From contig QVRM01002006.1 of NCBI GenBank assembly GCA_003439945.1, forward strand, positions 102,033 through 166,032: a stretch of 64,000 bases of DNA, given 5' to 3'. Positions 23,201 to 32,600 of the stretch are shown here, piece after piece (within the stretch, counting starts at the first letter, position 1; each line of letters begins with the position of its first letter). The notes under the pieces were generated by a model that saw only the letters and a program-made list of their open reading frames with translations, was not told the DNA's origin and searched no databases. This DNA comes from Dermanyssus gallinae (taxonomy: Eukaryota > Arthropoda > Arachnida > Mesostigmata > Dermanyssidae). Made by a program: the position numbers and the translations under genes.

Positions 23201-23817
23201 GATTCCGCGTTGCAATACCATATATGCATAATGAATATCGATCGTGGTTTGTTTACCACGCCTTTTCGTGACAAGATGCGTTGCAATGATCTCATTGAAC
23301 TCGTGTGGAGTGGGGAGCTCGAGCTCGGGGCACTTCGCTGGCTTCAACATATTTGTGTGACAAAGAATTTTACTGCGCCAAATCCACAATGTTTGTTAAC
23401 CAAGAGTTTGACACCGTTGGCCAGACCTTCACAAGGGTGCACCACGATTAGAAGAGTATGTATCAAATGGTTTTTCAATGGTTAGATTCAATTCAACCTC
23501 GTGTCAGTGAATCGGATTTTTATTTGTATAGCCGAACTAAAGTCTCTATTGATGTGCGAAGGCTCTGGGCAAGAACGTACGCTATAGGCTGTGCCGCTGT
23601 AAACGTACCCGATGCGGGTATAAATGACACGTTCCTGCTATGTAACTATAGCCCGGCAGGCAACATTGTTGGACACCCTATCTGCAAGTTTGAGAAGACT
23701 CCTAACTTGGCATGTCCAAACGGAACAGTAGAGGTTCACGGGATACTTGGTCCGATATGCCGGATCGTGAACAGAACTGTGCTACGCAAATTTCTTGGGG
23801 TCAATAAAACTGGCTAG
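20223..23817 (+). pseudogene. CAP-domain membrane protein gene, copy A
   Basis: Exon 1 (20223-20408) starts MSLAKEETTGG, is Ser/Gly/Pro-rich and ends at the donor AAAG|GTAGAC. Exon 2 (22252-22326, acceptor CAAAG) encodes a hydrophobic segment (WWLLLLLAAVALTIAYFIW) and ends CCCGAG|GTAAGT. Exon 3 (from 23068, acceptor TTTTCAG) should encode a Cys-rich stretch and the CAP domain. All junctions are phase 0. CAP landmarks are LVWSGELELGALRWLQHIC, LWARTYAIGCA and LCNYSPAGN (23638-23664). Lesions: a 21-bp tandem duplication (23090-23131) with a stop at 23131, a frameshift near 23400-23412, and TAG at 23449 where copy D has TGG. A LINE (20459-21706) sits in intron 1. The CAP family comprises secreted antigen-5/CRISP-like proteins; the membrane anchor is inferred from exon 2. 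It is a pseudogene unless these are assembly errors. Confidence 0.75.
20459..21706 (+). mobile_element. LINE 3' fragment in CAP intron 1, (CAAT)n tail
   Basis: Unit A is interrupted here; the flanks rejoin in unit B near 24995-25010. Plus-strand frames show the post-RT region of a LINE type I associate with ticks: WKAMYVPELTFANTSL, RFALGCRFNC, then CRACELENESIEHIIKEC, a Cys/His motif. The end is (CAAT)n at about 21684-21704. A segment of roughly 210 bp is tandemly duplicated inside it (about 20871-21080 and 21085-21290), which disrupts the frame. Confidence 0.72.
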
Positions 23818-23928
23818 GTACGGCGAGTTCTGTGCATAGTCAATACGAGTTAAGTTTCATAAAAGTAGGCTCCGTGAAACCAACCAGCAACTCTCTTTAA
23901 ATTTTGGATTTAGGCAGATCAATTAGCC

Positions 23929-23934
23929 AATAAA
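23929..23934 (+). terminator. Polyadenylation signal, copy A
   Basis: AATAAA about 110 bp after the CAP stop codon, conserved in position in copies B and C. Confidence 0.6.
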
Positions 23935-24011
23935 ACAGTTGAGCTGAGAGAAAATAGACCGATCCACTGATTAAAATAAGTGTGAATCATTTTTGAATTC
24001 ATTTTTTACCG

Positions 24012-24037
24012 TATATATATATATATATATATATATA
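24012..24037. repeat. (TA)n microsatellite
   Basis: Pure TA dinucleotide tract at the 3' side of a LINE C-terminal fragment. Confidence 0.9.
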
Positions 24038-24394
24038 AGAATGTAAATGGAGCGACAATTGTCTCCTGGGAACGTTTGCACGGGAAATAACGCTCCATCT
24101 CCTCAAGAGTGGGCTGGAACCACTTCAACAAGAGTGCCCCGGACAGATGCCACGTTCCCGCGTTGGACGTCGAGATTGAGGCGCTACCTCGGATAAGCCG
24201 CAAATCTCTTATCTCTAGTTGCAAGGTTCAGCTGCTCACCGATCCTGTGGCAAAGCTTGCGAGTGACGTCGCCTGGGTCGCTTAATGTCTTGACGTCGCC
24301 TGGGTCGCCCAAGATCTCGAACGCTAGCGGTTGGAACTCATGTGGGTAGTCTATTGATGCGTATTTTGCGAGTCCCCTTGCCTCGGCCAGCGTA
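24030..24394 (-). pseudogene. RLE-type LINE C-terminal fragment
   Basis: On the minus strand, starting near 24394, the frame reads LAEARGLAKYASIDYPHEF, then PLAFEILGDPGD, a helical stretch with RIGEQLNLATRDKRF, and QRGNVASVRGT. Each block aligns with the last 130 residues of the fragment at 7846-8292 (AEARKRVKYTGL, PIAMETLGPI, CRGNAASILG). A short internal duplication (DPGDV repeated) and a stop are present. It ends at the left edge of unit B, so it may mark the breakpoint of that duplication. Confidence 0.7.
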
Positions 24395-24763
24395 ACGCCT
24401 TTCTAGAAAGGCGTGATAGAGGCACGCCTTTAGAGTGGCACCTTGTAGAGCCAAGCCTCCTTTTTCAGACATACGAGAGGATAAATGTATATTTGAAGAA
24501 GAAAAAAGCTTGTTTACGGGGTATCGTATATAGTATAGGTCGTGCCGATGCATATATCCGTTGGACAGGCTACGTTGGGGAATAGCTTTTCCACTGCGTC
24601 TTCACTCAGATTCGCTATAGACAACGAAGTACCAGCGTATCGTGTGGATTCTACTGCCAACTAAGCAAATCACAAACGCGGTAACGCTAACTTCAACCGA
24701 TACTACATAGGCACTACGGTCAGCAAATCTGCCGGGGAGCTCCTGTCGAAAGCTCCAGCTTCA

Positions 24764-27453
24764 ATGAGCCTCACGAAGGAAGAAACAACGGGCGGCAGGC
24801 AGTAAGATGGCGTCACTAAGCAAAAGCGAAAATGCGCCACTCCCCGAATACAAAAAAATGCGTCACCGGGCGGAATCAAGAATGCGTCACCGGGCGGAAT
24901 CAAGAATGCATCACCGAGCGTGAGCGAAGAATCGTCACGAGCTTTACGTTTCAAGGTACGAATTTCAGCGCCGAATGGCATTTTTTGTGCGTAGCCCTTC
25001 ATATAAAGAGCATGCAGGCCATGTTGAAGTAACAATTGTTTGAAAGTACGAACATGTTGGTGTACTATTACTTTATCTCGTCCCCCTCTGTACCGCCTGA
25101 TATACAATCACAACATTGTTTAAACGTTTACTGAACGCAACAAACTTAATGTTTAAACAGTCGGTTATGTGGCTAGCCTTAGTAACGTAATATATGCAGT
25201 TCATGTTGATTGAAACACACTTTTATTATTAATTATAAACGGGTATATAATACCAGAGAAGACTTGGCTGTTCCGTTAGCCACTATTGATCCCACGGTCT
25301 TCATGGCATTAGGTCACAATGAATATTCTAGGCGCAAAGTAGGAATTTTCTCACCTGTTGTCTCACGACCACTTTGGCTTACGTTCGCCAAACGGTGTTT
25401 GATGTCTGCGCTGCGCAACACTGCTTCACGCATCGACGATCGGATGGGTCCACATCTACGAATCCATTGTTGCTGCCGTGTCGTCTTGGTGGTGGTGCTG
25501 CTGCTGCTCGATGGTTCATTTGCGTGATACAGAAGTACCTGTACACTGATGTCTGTTGGCTGCTCCTCTTACTCGCCCCAGTGGCCCTTACTATCGCTTA
25601 TCTTATCTGGCCCGAGGTAAGTCATGGTATCATCTCGGCATCATCGGTCGTTATTGAGCTGTGAGTTTAATGATCAATCGGCAGCAACGAACATATGCAA
25701 AGATGCAGGTGATGATAGCCATGCAACATATATTGGCGTATTCACATGTCTATCATCTCTACCGACCCCTTGAATCTTGAATCCTTATGTGATGGTCTTT
25801 CTATCAATTTGTCGTTTTGATGATTTCCTAAACCATGGGTATTGCGCCGTAGATTTTCCGCCCTCGCGGCATGCCGACGACTATCAAGGGCTTCTGGCGG
25901 TGCGTAGCAGACAGAAGGCTCTCGTCGTGTAAAAACGTGTTTAACCGAATTTAATTACGATTTAATTAAAGAGCAATTTAGTTTAGTATGTCACGCGAAA
26001 TATTAGGTAAGAAGTTATGTATTAGTACTTAATGATTGAGTAAGCGCACTAAACTAGACAATTCATTCTAAAACACAAGGTCAGCTTGGGTTTATGCAAA
26101 TGCTAATATTTAGCAATATGACAGAATGCCCGCTGTTGTGTTAATTTACAGATATATACCAAATTGATACTCTGCATACATGCATATAGCGATCTAATCT
26201 ATTGGAGGTGTAAGATGAAACGCGGTTTCAGGCCATAACAAGAAACCCTTAGAAGAATACCACTAAGGCTATCAACGCAAAAACAATAAAAATGTGGGCT
26301 ATTACAAGAAACCCTTAGAGGGATACCACTAAGGCTATTAACGCATACAACAAGGTTAAAAAATACAATGTATAGCTAGTCCTGTCCCGTCTTTAGAGCA
26401 TATGGAGTAAGACATCGTGTATTTAACGTAGCAGCCACAACTGCTGCTCTACTTGTGTATGCTCACTGCGTATGGCTAGGTACTGGAAACGCACTTGGCT
26501 CAACTTAAATAAATGTACTAGACCTATTGCTAGTGTGTGTACCTTGTTAGTTGTTTTATTATCATTAATTATTTTAATTACGCGGTAACGTGCCTAAAGA
26601 ACAGATGCAAGAGTCAGAGAAACGCAGAATTCCGCTCTGCAATGACGAATATGCACAAATCATATCGATCGTCTTTTTCCAATCTTTATTCTGACAAGAT
26701 GCACTGCAGAGACACTATTGAAATCTTGTGGAGTGAGGAAATCGAGCTCGGAGCACTTCGCTGGCTTCAACATGTTTGTGTAACAGTAAAGTAAAGTTTT
26801 CGGGCTGACCCTCAGCCAAGATTTAACGTCCACGGAACTGTTTTTCACATTGCTTCATAGACGGACCCCCATAAATACAAATGTGCAGCGGTGGGGTTCG
26901 AACCCGCGCACCTATGTGTCTCCTCCGGTTGCGAGGCGGAGACCTTAATCCACTACGCCACCGGGCTCGACATGTTTGTGTAACAAGAAATTTTACCGCG
27001 CCAAATCCTCACTGTATGTTAACCTACAGTTTTGATACCGTTGGCCAGACCTTCATAAGATTCAGCCAAAGCGAGAAGAAGGGTATACATGATATACAGC
27101 AAACGGTTAAATTTTATTTCAATTAAATTAGACCTCATGACCGTGAATCTGATTTTCATTCGTATAAACGTGCTGAAATCGCCAAAGATGCACGAATGCT
27201 CTGGGCACAAACGTACGCTTTAGGCTGTGCCGCTGTAACAATAACCGATGCGGGCATAAACGACACGTTCGTGCTATGTAACTATAGCCCAGCAGGCAAC
27301 ATTATCGGACAGCCTATCTGCAGGTTTGAGAAGACGCCTAACATGGGATGTCCAAAAGGAACAAAGGACCTGCCCGGGTCAAAAGGTCAGATATGCAAAG
27401 TATTTGACTTTGCTACGCTACGCAAAGTTCTTGGGGTCAATAAAGCTGGCTAG
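24764..27453 (+). pseudogene. CAP-domain membrane protein gene, copy B (SINE-disrupted)
   Basis: Exon 1 (24764-24955) begins MSLTKEETTGG and ends CAAG|GTACGA, but an indel gives a TAA after 13 codons. The rest shows tandem 27-bp units (GCGTCACCGGGCGGAATC). Exon 2 (25536-25616, acceptor CAGAAG) encodes YLYTDVCWLLLLLAPVALTI and ends CCCGAG|GTAAGT. Exon 3 has lost its beginning. Its recognisable part starts near 26588 (TCLKNRCKSQ), followed by the helix ILWSEEIELGALRWLQH. A SINE (26786-26969) then interrupts the exon. After it come TVGQTFIRF, a stop at 27124, LWAQTYALGCAA and LCNYSPAGN, ending at TAG 27451-27453. The VGQ block is the usual CAP motif. Several independent lesions make this a pseudogene. 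Confidence 0.75.
26786..26969 (-). mobile_element. tRNA-derived SINE in CAP exon 3, 16-bp target duplication
   Basis: A 184-bp minus-strand insertion flanked by perfect 16-bp repeats (ACATGTTTGTGTAACA, 26770-26785 and 26970-26985). The tRNA-like head lies at the right end, with an A-box region at about 26962-26943 (GTGGCGTAGTGG) and a B box (GGTTCGAACCC, about 26906-26896). A tRNA-unrelated body follows. A relative lies at 49805-49960. Confidence 0.9.
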
Positions 27454-27570
27454 GTACGGCGAGTTCTGTGCATCGTCAATACGAATTGTGCCTGAGTTTC
27501 ATAAAAAGGCTCCGTGAAACTAACCAGCAACTGATAGTTTTTAAATTTCAGACTGGCAGATAAATTCGCC

Positions 27571-27576
27571 AATAAA
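27571..27576 (+). terminator. Polyadenylation signal, copy B
   Basis: AATAAA about 120 bp after the stop; a second one occurs near 27615 because this short block is duplicated. Confidence 0.55.
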
Positions 27577-27910
27577 AAGTTAAATAACCTGAAGGAAGGC
27601 AGATATTTTCGCCAATAAAAGTTAAATACCTGAGGGAAGCGAAAGAGACCCGAGCCACAAGTTTGAATCCCAACACTTCTACGTTTATTTTTTATGTTCG
27701 CCGTCGTACATGGTTTTTTACTACTATATTTTTAGCTGTCACATGCTGTCAGTGCTGTTTCGCTGACATAAGTTTTAGCCTATTGTGATGAAAAAACTAA
27801 TCTTTACAGAAGTTACAAAAACTGTATTTTTTGTTTGAGTTTCTGGAAAAGGATTTGCAATTCCTCTTTAATTTGACGGAAGTCCAGATACGTCCCTTGA
27901 TTATGTCCGG

Positions 27911-28135
27911 AGGATGCGTCTGAAAAGGAAATAGGCGGATGATGCGTCTACGAAATAGGAGAGGCAGTTGCGATCACTTCTAGAGAAGCGCAGTGTTTCA
28001 CCCTGGAGAAGCCCAAAGGACACAGGGTCGAATGCGTCTGAAAAGGAAATAGGAGAAGCAGTCGCGTCACGTCTAGGCGAAGGTAAATGTTTACCCTGGA
28101 GAAGCCCAGAAAAAGGACAACAGGGTCTCTATCAG
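27911..28135. repeat. Tandem duplication of about 120 bp
   Basis: Two copies of a block containing GCGTCTGAAAAGGAAATAGG and CCCTGGAGAAGCCCA, at about 27915-28020 and 28030-28125, directly before the gag-like remnant. Confidence 0.75.
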
Positions 28136-28440
28136 TGAAGGTTAAAGCCAGAGAGGGCGTCGCACGCAAGGTGTTAACTATCGGACATCTAGTTGACTGG
28201 ACTCGGTGCCACATTTCCGAGTGGGTCACGATTTCCTGCTGCCCACAGAGCCAAAGAATCGGGCAGAATGCACACAAGTGCGACAACCAGGTAGCCCAAG
28301 GGTTCATATGGCATAACTGTGACAGGCGAGATGCCAAGAGTCATCCGCATGTTATAAATTGTAACGTCCTGGGACACGCTGCTAACTCATAACATGCCCA
28401 ATCTACAGAGCGAAAATAATGGAAGAATGAAGAAGAAAGA
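28087..28440 (+). pseudogene. LINE ORF1 CCHC-region fragment
   Basis: The plus frame shows TRCHISEW, then an array of Cys/His knuckles: QRIGQNAHKCDNQ, HNCDRRDAKSHPHVINC, GHAANS. After a 1-base shift the sequence reads CPIYRAK. This order (knuckle, knuckle, GHAANS..CP.Y) is typical of gag-like ORF1 proteins of insect and acarine LINEs. Several Cys are replaced, the frame ends at 28392, and no ORF2 follows directly. Confidence 0.6.
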
Positions 28441-29222
28441 AGGTTGTTACATACAGACGCCGGCAGCACCCAAGTCGCACCGGCGTCGGACACTACATAC
28501 GCCACTGACAATTATCAGAGACCGGCGCAGCCTGCAACTACGCCTCACGCCAGAAGCGTCAACGACGCGCTGGTCTGACCATGATGAGAGTATGTTTGAC
28601 TTCCGGTTGGAGCTAACGAAGGGCGAAAGCGGCACGACAGGCCACGGTATTGAGGAGGCGGACATTGCGGCCTACCTCATCAAACCGCACCGATGTCAAG
28701 TCTGCCGCGCAATGATTGCGCCGACGAGACCTGGCGAGGTTATCACGGATTTCGTCCGTAGAAACTGTGATAAGTGGGCAGAAGGAGTGTGACAGAGGCC
28801 GGTATGCGGAGGTGGAAGCGCTGAGAACAATGCGACTGGCGTCGGCAAAAAACCAGCTTGCCATTAGCCATCTCCAGCTATAGGTAGCCTAGCTAATGGC
28901 ACGATTGGGCCTCTCGGCCGAGGACGTCGAAAACGATGCCATTCCAGCTGATGCTGCCGGTTCTGCTAGCTGTGAGGATGCGGTTGTCACTGTTGCCGCT
29001 GTTGCTGAGGCTCCTGTGGCCGCTGTTGCTGAGGCTCCTAATGCCGCTGTTGCTGAGGCAACTGTTGCCGCTGTTGCTGCTAACGCAGCTTCGAATACCA
29101 CTGTTTCTGCTGCTACGGACGCTGCTGTAGGCGAAGGTGAAAAAGGATTCGGCAATGGTGAGAACGCAAGGAAAAACAAAAAGAAGAAAAAAACGCAAGA
29201 AACAAGGAGACAAAGAAGATGA
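28394..29222 (+). CDS. Uncharacterised frames, Ala/Val repeat protein
   Basis: Two frames are open: 28394-28792, and 28896-29222 (108 codons). The first is basic and ends with a pair of Cys in CQVCRAM and a further Cys near the end. The second contains an imperfect VAAVAEAPVAAVAEAP repeat followed by a Lys-rich tail (NKKKKKTQETRRQRR). The arrangement between two LINE remnants suggests a LINE ORF1-like protein, but I see no diagnostic domain. The repeat may merely reflect GCTGTTGCTGAGG-type DNA repeats. Confidence 0.25.
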
Positions 29223-29705
29223 ACGGCAGCAACCAGATACATACAGTGGAAGAAGAGTCTACGGAGACGAACGACCAACTATCTTAAGAGGAGCAGCGAT
29301 CGACTAAGTCGGTCATTCTAGTCCCGCCAGACGGGAATGCCGGCGGCCTGCCTGATGCGACTACCCCATACGAGACGGTCCGGAGAAAACGCTACAGAGA
29401 GAACGCCCCTAGAACTGCTTCAGTATACCTTGGTGGTTGCAGACCTGGGTACTCTCTCACAGACCTCCGCGGGTTTGTCAAACCGCTGGGGTTCCCGGAT
29501 ACCCGTTGCTGGCAGCTGAGAGGGCATGGGGAAGAGCAGATATCTTGCTCTTTTGAAATCCACGTTCCTGCTGCTGACATTGGATGACTGAGATCCCATG
29601 GTGATTGGGAAGAGAACGGGCTCAGGGTGCGTCCTTTCTATGCTGACTACCGAGGCCGTAGGCAGGCAAGCGCTGATGGCTTGCCGCCTGTAGGACCCGT
29701 CGGTA

Positions 29706-30840
29706 TTGGGCACACCTCGCAATGCAATGACCAAACTACCTGAGGTCGTTGAGCTATTAGAGGTATCCCGTCTCTGTAGACTGGTGCCGCTTGACGACGT
29801 GTCCAACGGTTATACGAGTTTTGCAGGTCTACATGTGAACGCAAGGAACCTCCGTTCCGGGACGAGGTTCGACGAGCTCACGGCCCTTATGGACGGCTCA
29901 CACGTTGATTGGAATGTTGTCGTAGTAGGGGAAACTTGGTTTGGGGAGGCCGACAAACTTCTTTACAATTTACAGGGCTACAATTCCATATCTGCCTGCA
30001 GACCTGGGGGTGAAGGAGGAGGCCTTACAATTTATTCGCATTGTGCGCTCAACCTTATGGATACCGCTATGCAGTCTAGCGATGACGGCAATGTACAGGC
30101 CATAAGGCTACGTCTGCGCCGCTCTGGCTTTGACGGCTATGTCGTCGGAGTTATACTCTAATGACATACGATCGTCGAACACTCTCATGGAGATACTTGA
30201 CGATATTCTGCCAGCGACTGGGGATTTTCCTTGTGTTGTTATGAGGGACACCAACATTGACCTACTAGAAGGGGACCCTATCTCTGTTGAATATTGTACT
30301 GCTCTTGCCAGCAAGGGTTTTGAGTATGCAGTCAACACGTCCAAACCTCAGGTCCAATGCTGTCTCTTTAGGCTCGTGCATTAATCACGTCCTTATTGTA
30401 AACTGTGAACGATATCTACAGATTACTACTTTCAATGTTGATACGGTATTTTCTGATCACTGCCCAGTAGGAATCATGTTAGCGGGCAGCACGTTGCCCT
30501 GCCTACCGAAAGCTCAATGATGAGGGCCTAGGGCGTTTTGAGGACGGTGTCTCCAGGATGGACTGGTCCTCAGTTCTTGCCTCAGATGACCCCAATGAGG
30601 CCTACGAATCGTACAATAGGGAGCTTCGACAACTGTTCGACGAAAGTTTCCCGTTGAGGCAGCGTAGAGCTCCAAAAAAAGAAAAAATCGTGCTTCTTGG
30701 TTTGGCCATGAACTGGCTGAGTTAAGACGTGTGGTTGACAGAGCACGTCGTCGGTGGCATCCACAAACGGACCGTAGATGACAGGGAGACGCTGCAGCGG
30801 TGGCAGGCAAATTATAGGAAGAGGCTCCGAAAAAAAACTG
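29706..30840 (+). pseudogene. LINE EEP endonuclease remnant (CR1/L2/Jockey-like)
   Basis: From about 29800 the frame reads GLHVNARNL, then WNVVVVGETWFGEADKLLYNLQGY and GGEGGGLTIYSH, the start of an EEP endonuclease with its ETW motif. After a frameshift near 30160, VVMRDTNIDLL replaces the usual GDFNIDL. SDHCPVGIM (about 30450) is the terminal catalytic DH block. A linker with DESFPLRQRR follows to about 30840, where the R2 sequence begins. No RT remains. At least three frame breaks and a changed catalytic Gly-Asp-Phe-Asn block show it is dead. Confidence 0.75.
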
Positions 30841-31584
30841 ATCAGATATGATCGTCACCAAAGGAGATCGAGTCCACGCGTTGGACGTAGAGATTTGCGG
30901 GACAATTTGCAATCGAGCGCTGGCACGGCGAGATAAGATTGTAAAGTACAATGTGGAATGGTTAAGTCGTTTGCTCCCACACAGGGACAAACCTCAGAGC
31001 TATGGCTCAGTAACAATCTCGTCGACAGGAATCTGGCATCCAGAATCAGCGGCAGATCTGTTGCAATTAGGCATTACAAAGTCACAGCTTCTTGACCTTA
31101 CGGTGCAGGTCATTCAAGGCACGCTGCGAGTCTATCGCGCATTTCAGAAACACAAAAGTTTGGCGTGGGCGCATAGGTATTTAGTGCACTAGGTAGGTTC
31201 AGTTCTGGGTTCTAGAATTACCTCTGTACCCTGTGTCAGGCTGACACAGGGTGCAGGGAGGTAACATACCTGACACTTGCGGTACGCCTTCACCGTGCCA
31301 CATGCAATCTGTCTCCCTGTCATCTCCAATAGTAACTCGCCTGCGTGTCATCTCCTCGCACAAGCGGGGCCAGGCGGCAGGGCATATGGTATTCTCGTGA
31401 TAGCGGATCTCTACTATTGCGGTACCATGGTCTATTCGAGGACTGCGGCTAGAACGTGGGCCATGCTCACGATGTAGGGGGGCTTGCTCCCCGGCCTGCT
31501 GGATAAACTGGCTCCTGGAGTCACCCAGCAGGTTACCCTACTGCCTTGGGTAATAGGCATAATGAGGAACTCTGTTCCTTCGAA
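30841..31584 (+). pseudogene. R2 retrotransposon 3' end (RLE domain and 3' UTR)
   Basis: R2 elements insert site-specifically into 28S rDNA using a restriction-like endonuclease. Here the frame at 30848-31192 has VHALDVEICG, KIVKYNVEWL, GSVTISSTGIW and LLDLTVQVIQGTLRVY. It is homologous to 47440-47941, which also keeps the upstream KPD. After the stop at 31190-31192 comes about 390 bp of 3' UTR with a strong inverted repeat (31228-31252). The end at 31584 abuts 28S sequence exactly where R2 joins its target. Everything 5' of the PD motif is missing. Confidence 0.85.
31228..31252. other. Inverted repeat in the R2 3' UTR
   Basis: ACCCTGTGTCAG faces CTGACACAGGGT with a single base between, and pairing continues imperfectly outward. 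R2 reverse transcriptases recognise a folded 3' UTR, so this could be part of that structure. Confidence 0.6.
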
Positions 31585-31636
<52 letters not shown>

Positions 31637-31748
31637 TTTCCCACTGTCCCTATCTACTGTCTAGCGAAACCACAGCCAAGGAAACGGGTTTGGATTGAAC
31701 GGCGGGGAAAGACGACCGTGTTGAGCTTGACTCTAGTCTGACTTTGTG
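31585..31748 (+). rRNA. 28S rRNA fragment, immediately 3' of the R2 site
   Basis: The sequence starts TAGCCAAATGCCTCG and continues through GTGACGCGCATGAATGG, CCCACTGTCCC and GCGAAACCACAGCCA to TGACTCTAGTCTGACTTTG. This is the highly conserved 28S stretch just downstream of the R2 insertion point. A few substitutions relative to the conserved sequence (for example GAGTTTCCC for GAGATTCCC) show it is no longer under rRNA constraint. No upstream 28S is present. The 85-codon frame over it is spurious. Confidence 0.93.
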
Positions 31749-31794
31749 AACCTGGTACAAGGTAAGTGTACGGTGTAAGTACACGGTGTCTCCG

Positions 31795-32056
31795 CACAAT
31801 AAGTCGTTTTTGAGCTGTGTTCGGGGATTGCTCGGCAGCGACAAACAAATGCAGAAGTGGTGATCCATCGCCGCTAACGTTTTACTCCGATGGCGGTGGA
31901 CCTGGCGATAATCCGCAGAGGGGTGGTTCCTCCACAATCGATATATTCGCTTTCCCAGGTTCTGAAGGAGACATTGAATATGGCGAACAAGTGATTGGTT
32001 TTGTAGTTATTGGATTTAGAAAGCCCCCGTCCTCTTGCGAGAACACCCAGCAATGA
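31795..32056 (+). other. CAP-unit intron-like scrap and a 79-codon ORF
   Basis: Sequence at about 31805-31860 (TTGAGCTGTGTTCGGGGATT, then CGGCAGCGACAAACA) matches the start of CAP intron 2 near 22370, 25655, 36705 and 42945. A GTAAGT lies upstream at 31762. This suggests a fifth, mostly lost gene unit. The overlapping open frame 31817-32056 (MFGDCSAATNK..., Gly-rich, ending SSCENTQQ) has no recognisable domain and is probably incidental. Confidence 0.4.
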
Positions 32057-32135
32057 GAAACTGTTATTGAAGATACCGTTGTTTGTACCGACAGCGAATA
32101 GACTTCAAGAAAATCTTGTTCACCAAGTAAAATGA

Positions 32136-32186
32136 AAATCGTATGATTATAAGGGCTAGGTTTGAGCCCTTATAATCATACGATTT
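32136..32186. other. Perfect 22-bp stem inverted repeat
   Basis: Arms 32136-32157 and 32165-32186 are exact reverse complements with a 7-base loop (AGGTTTG). No enclosing transposon ends are evident. Confidence 0.85.
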
Positions 32187-32189
32187 CAC

Positions 32190-32465
32190 TACGCCTTTAG
32201 AACGAATTTTACGTTTTCTAGTTGCCCAGTTGCCTCCGACCGTTTGCGCCAACACTTTATCGACGTATTTACAACGACAGATAGCACACCTAGGATTAGA
32301 CCGTTATCGTGTGAATTATCTGACAAATACAAGCGTCGACTATCCCAGCAGATAGATGCTTTATTCTCTTTTCTGGAAGTTTAAAATACGCTTTAAAAGT
32401 TGAAGAATAGGTAGACCTTTGGATCCGATCTCTTCCGGAATGAACATATAAAGACGGTGGTTCTC
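32190..32465. other. No supported gene
   Basis: AT-rich DNA; minus-strand frames at 32064-32255 and 32296-32520 have no recognisable domain. Confidence 0.4.
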
Positions 32466-32469
32466 CTAA

Positions 32470-32600
32470 CAACCCCTTTGGACGGCACTCTTTAACCAGT
32501 ACTTGGTGAAATCCAAGCAACTTGGGCGGAATTCTTGCTAAAGGTCATCCCCAAAGGCAACGGTGACCCGCTCTGTCCATCGTCTTGGCGAGGCATTGCA
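32470..32600 (+). pseudogene. LINE RT fingers fragment
   Basis: The plus frame contains FLLKVIPKGNGDPLCPSSW followed by RGIAM. This is the first conserved RT block (..L.KVIPK...P...WR.I). The fragment stops at the left edge of unit C and has no continuation. Confidence 0.55.

Larger units (their letters stand above)
13750..23980 (+). repeat. Segmental duplication unit A
   Basis: First of four homologous units. Landmarks in order: a minus-strand LINE C-terminal piece (about 14160-14720), a block at about 17725-17935, one at 17974-18130, one at 18490-18690 (continued at 19402), one at 19700-19960, then the CAP gene (20223-23817) and its 3' flank. The matching landmarks recur in units C and D, and from about 19870 onward in unit B. 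Unit A is the longest because it absorbed LINE insertions at 14911-17717, 18689-19396 and about 20459-21706. Confidence 0.85.
24390..27920 (+). repeat. Segmental duplication unit B
   Basis: Homologous to unit A from about 19860 to its end. The shared start is the block AAAGGCGTGA...GGCACGCC. Unit B lacks the LINE in intron 1 and the upstream LINE-derived part of the unit. Its 3' flank (27460-27910) matches those of C and D. Confidence 0.85.

Noticed and set aside
26880..26970. tRNA gene on the minus strand
   Set aside because: It is the head of a SINE with a 16-bp target duplication around the whole element.
31484..31741. 85-codon ORF with MPRHLISDAHEWINEFP
   Set aside because: It is a translation of conserved 28S rRNA and R2 3' UTR sequence, not a protein gene.
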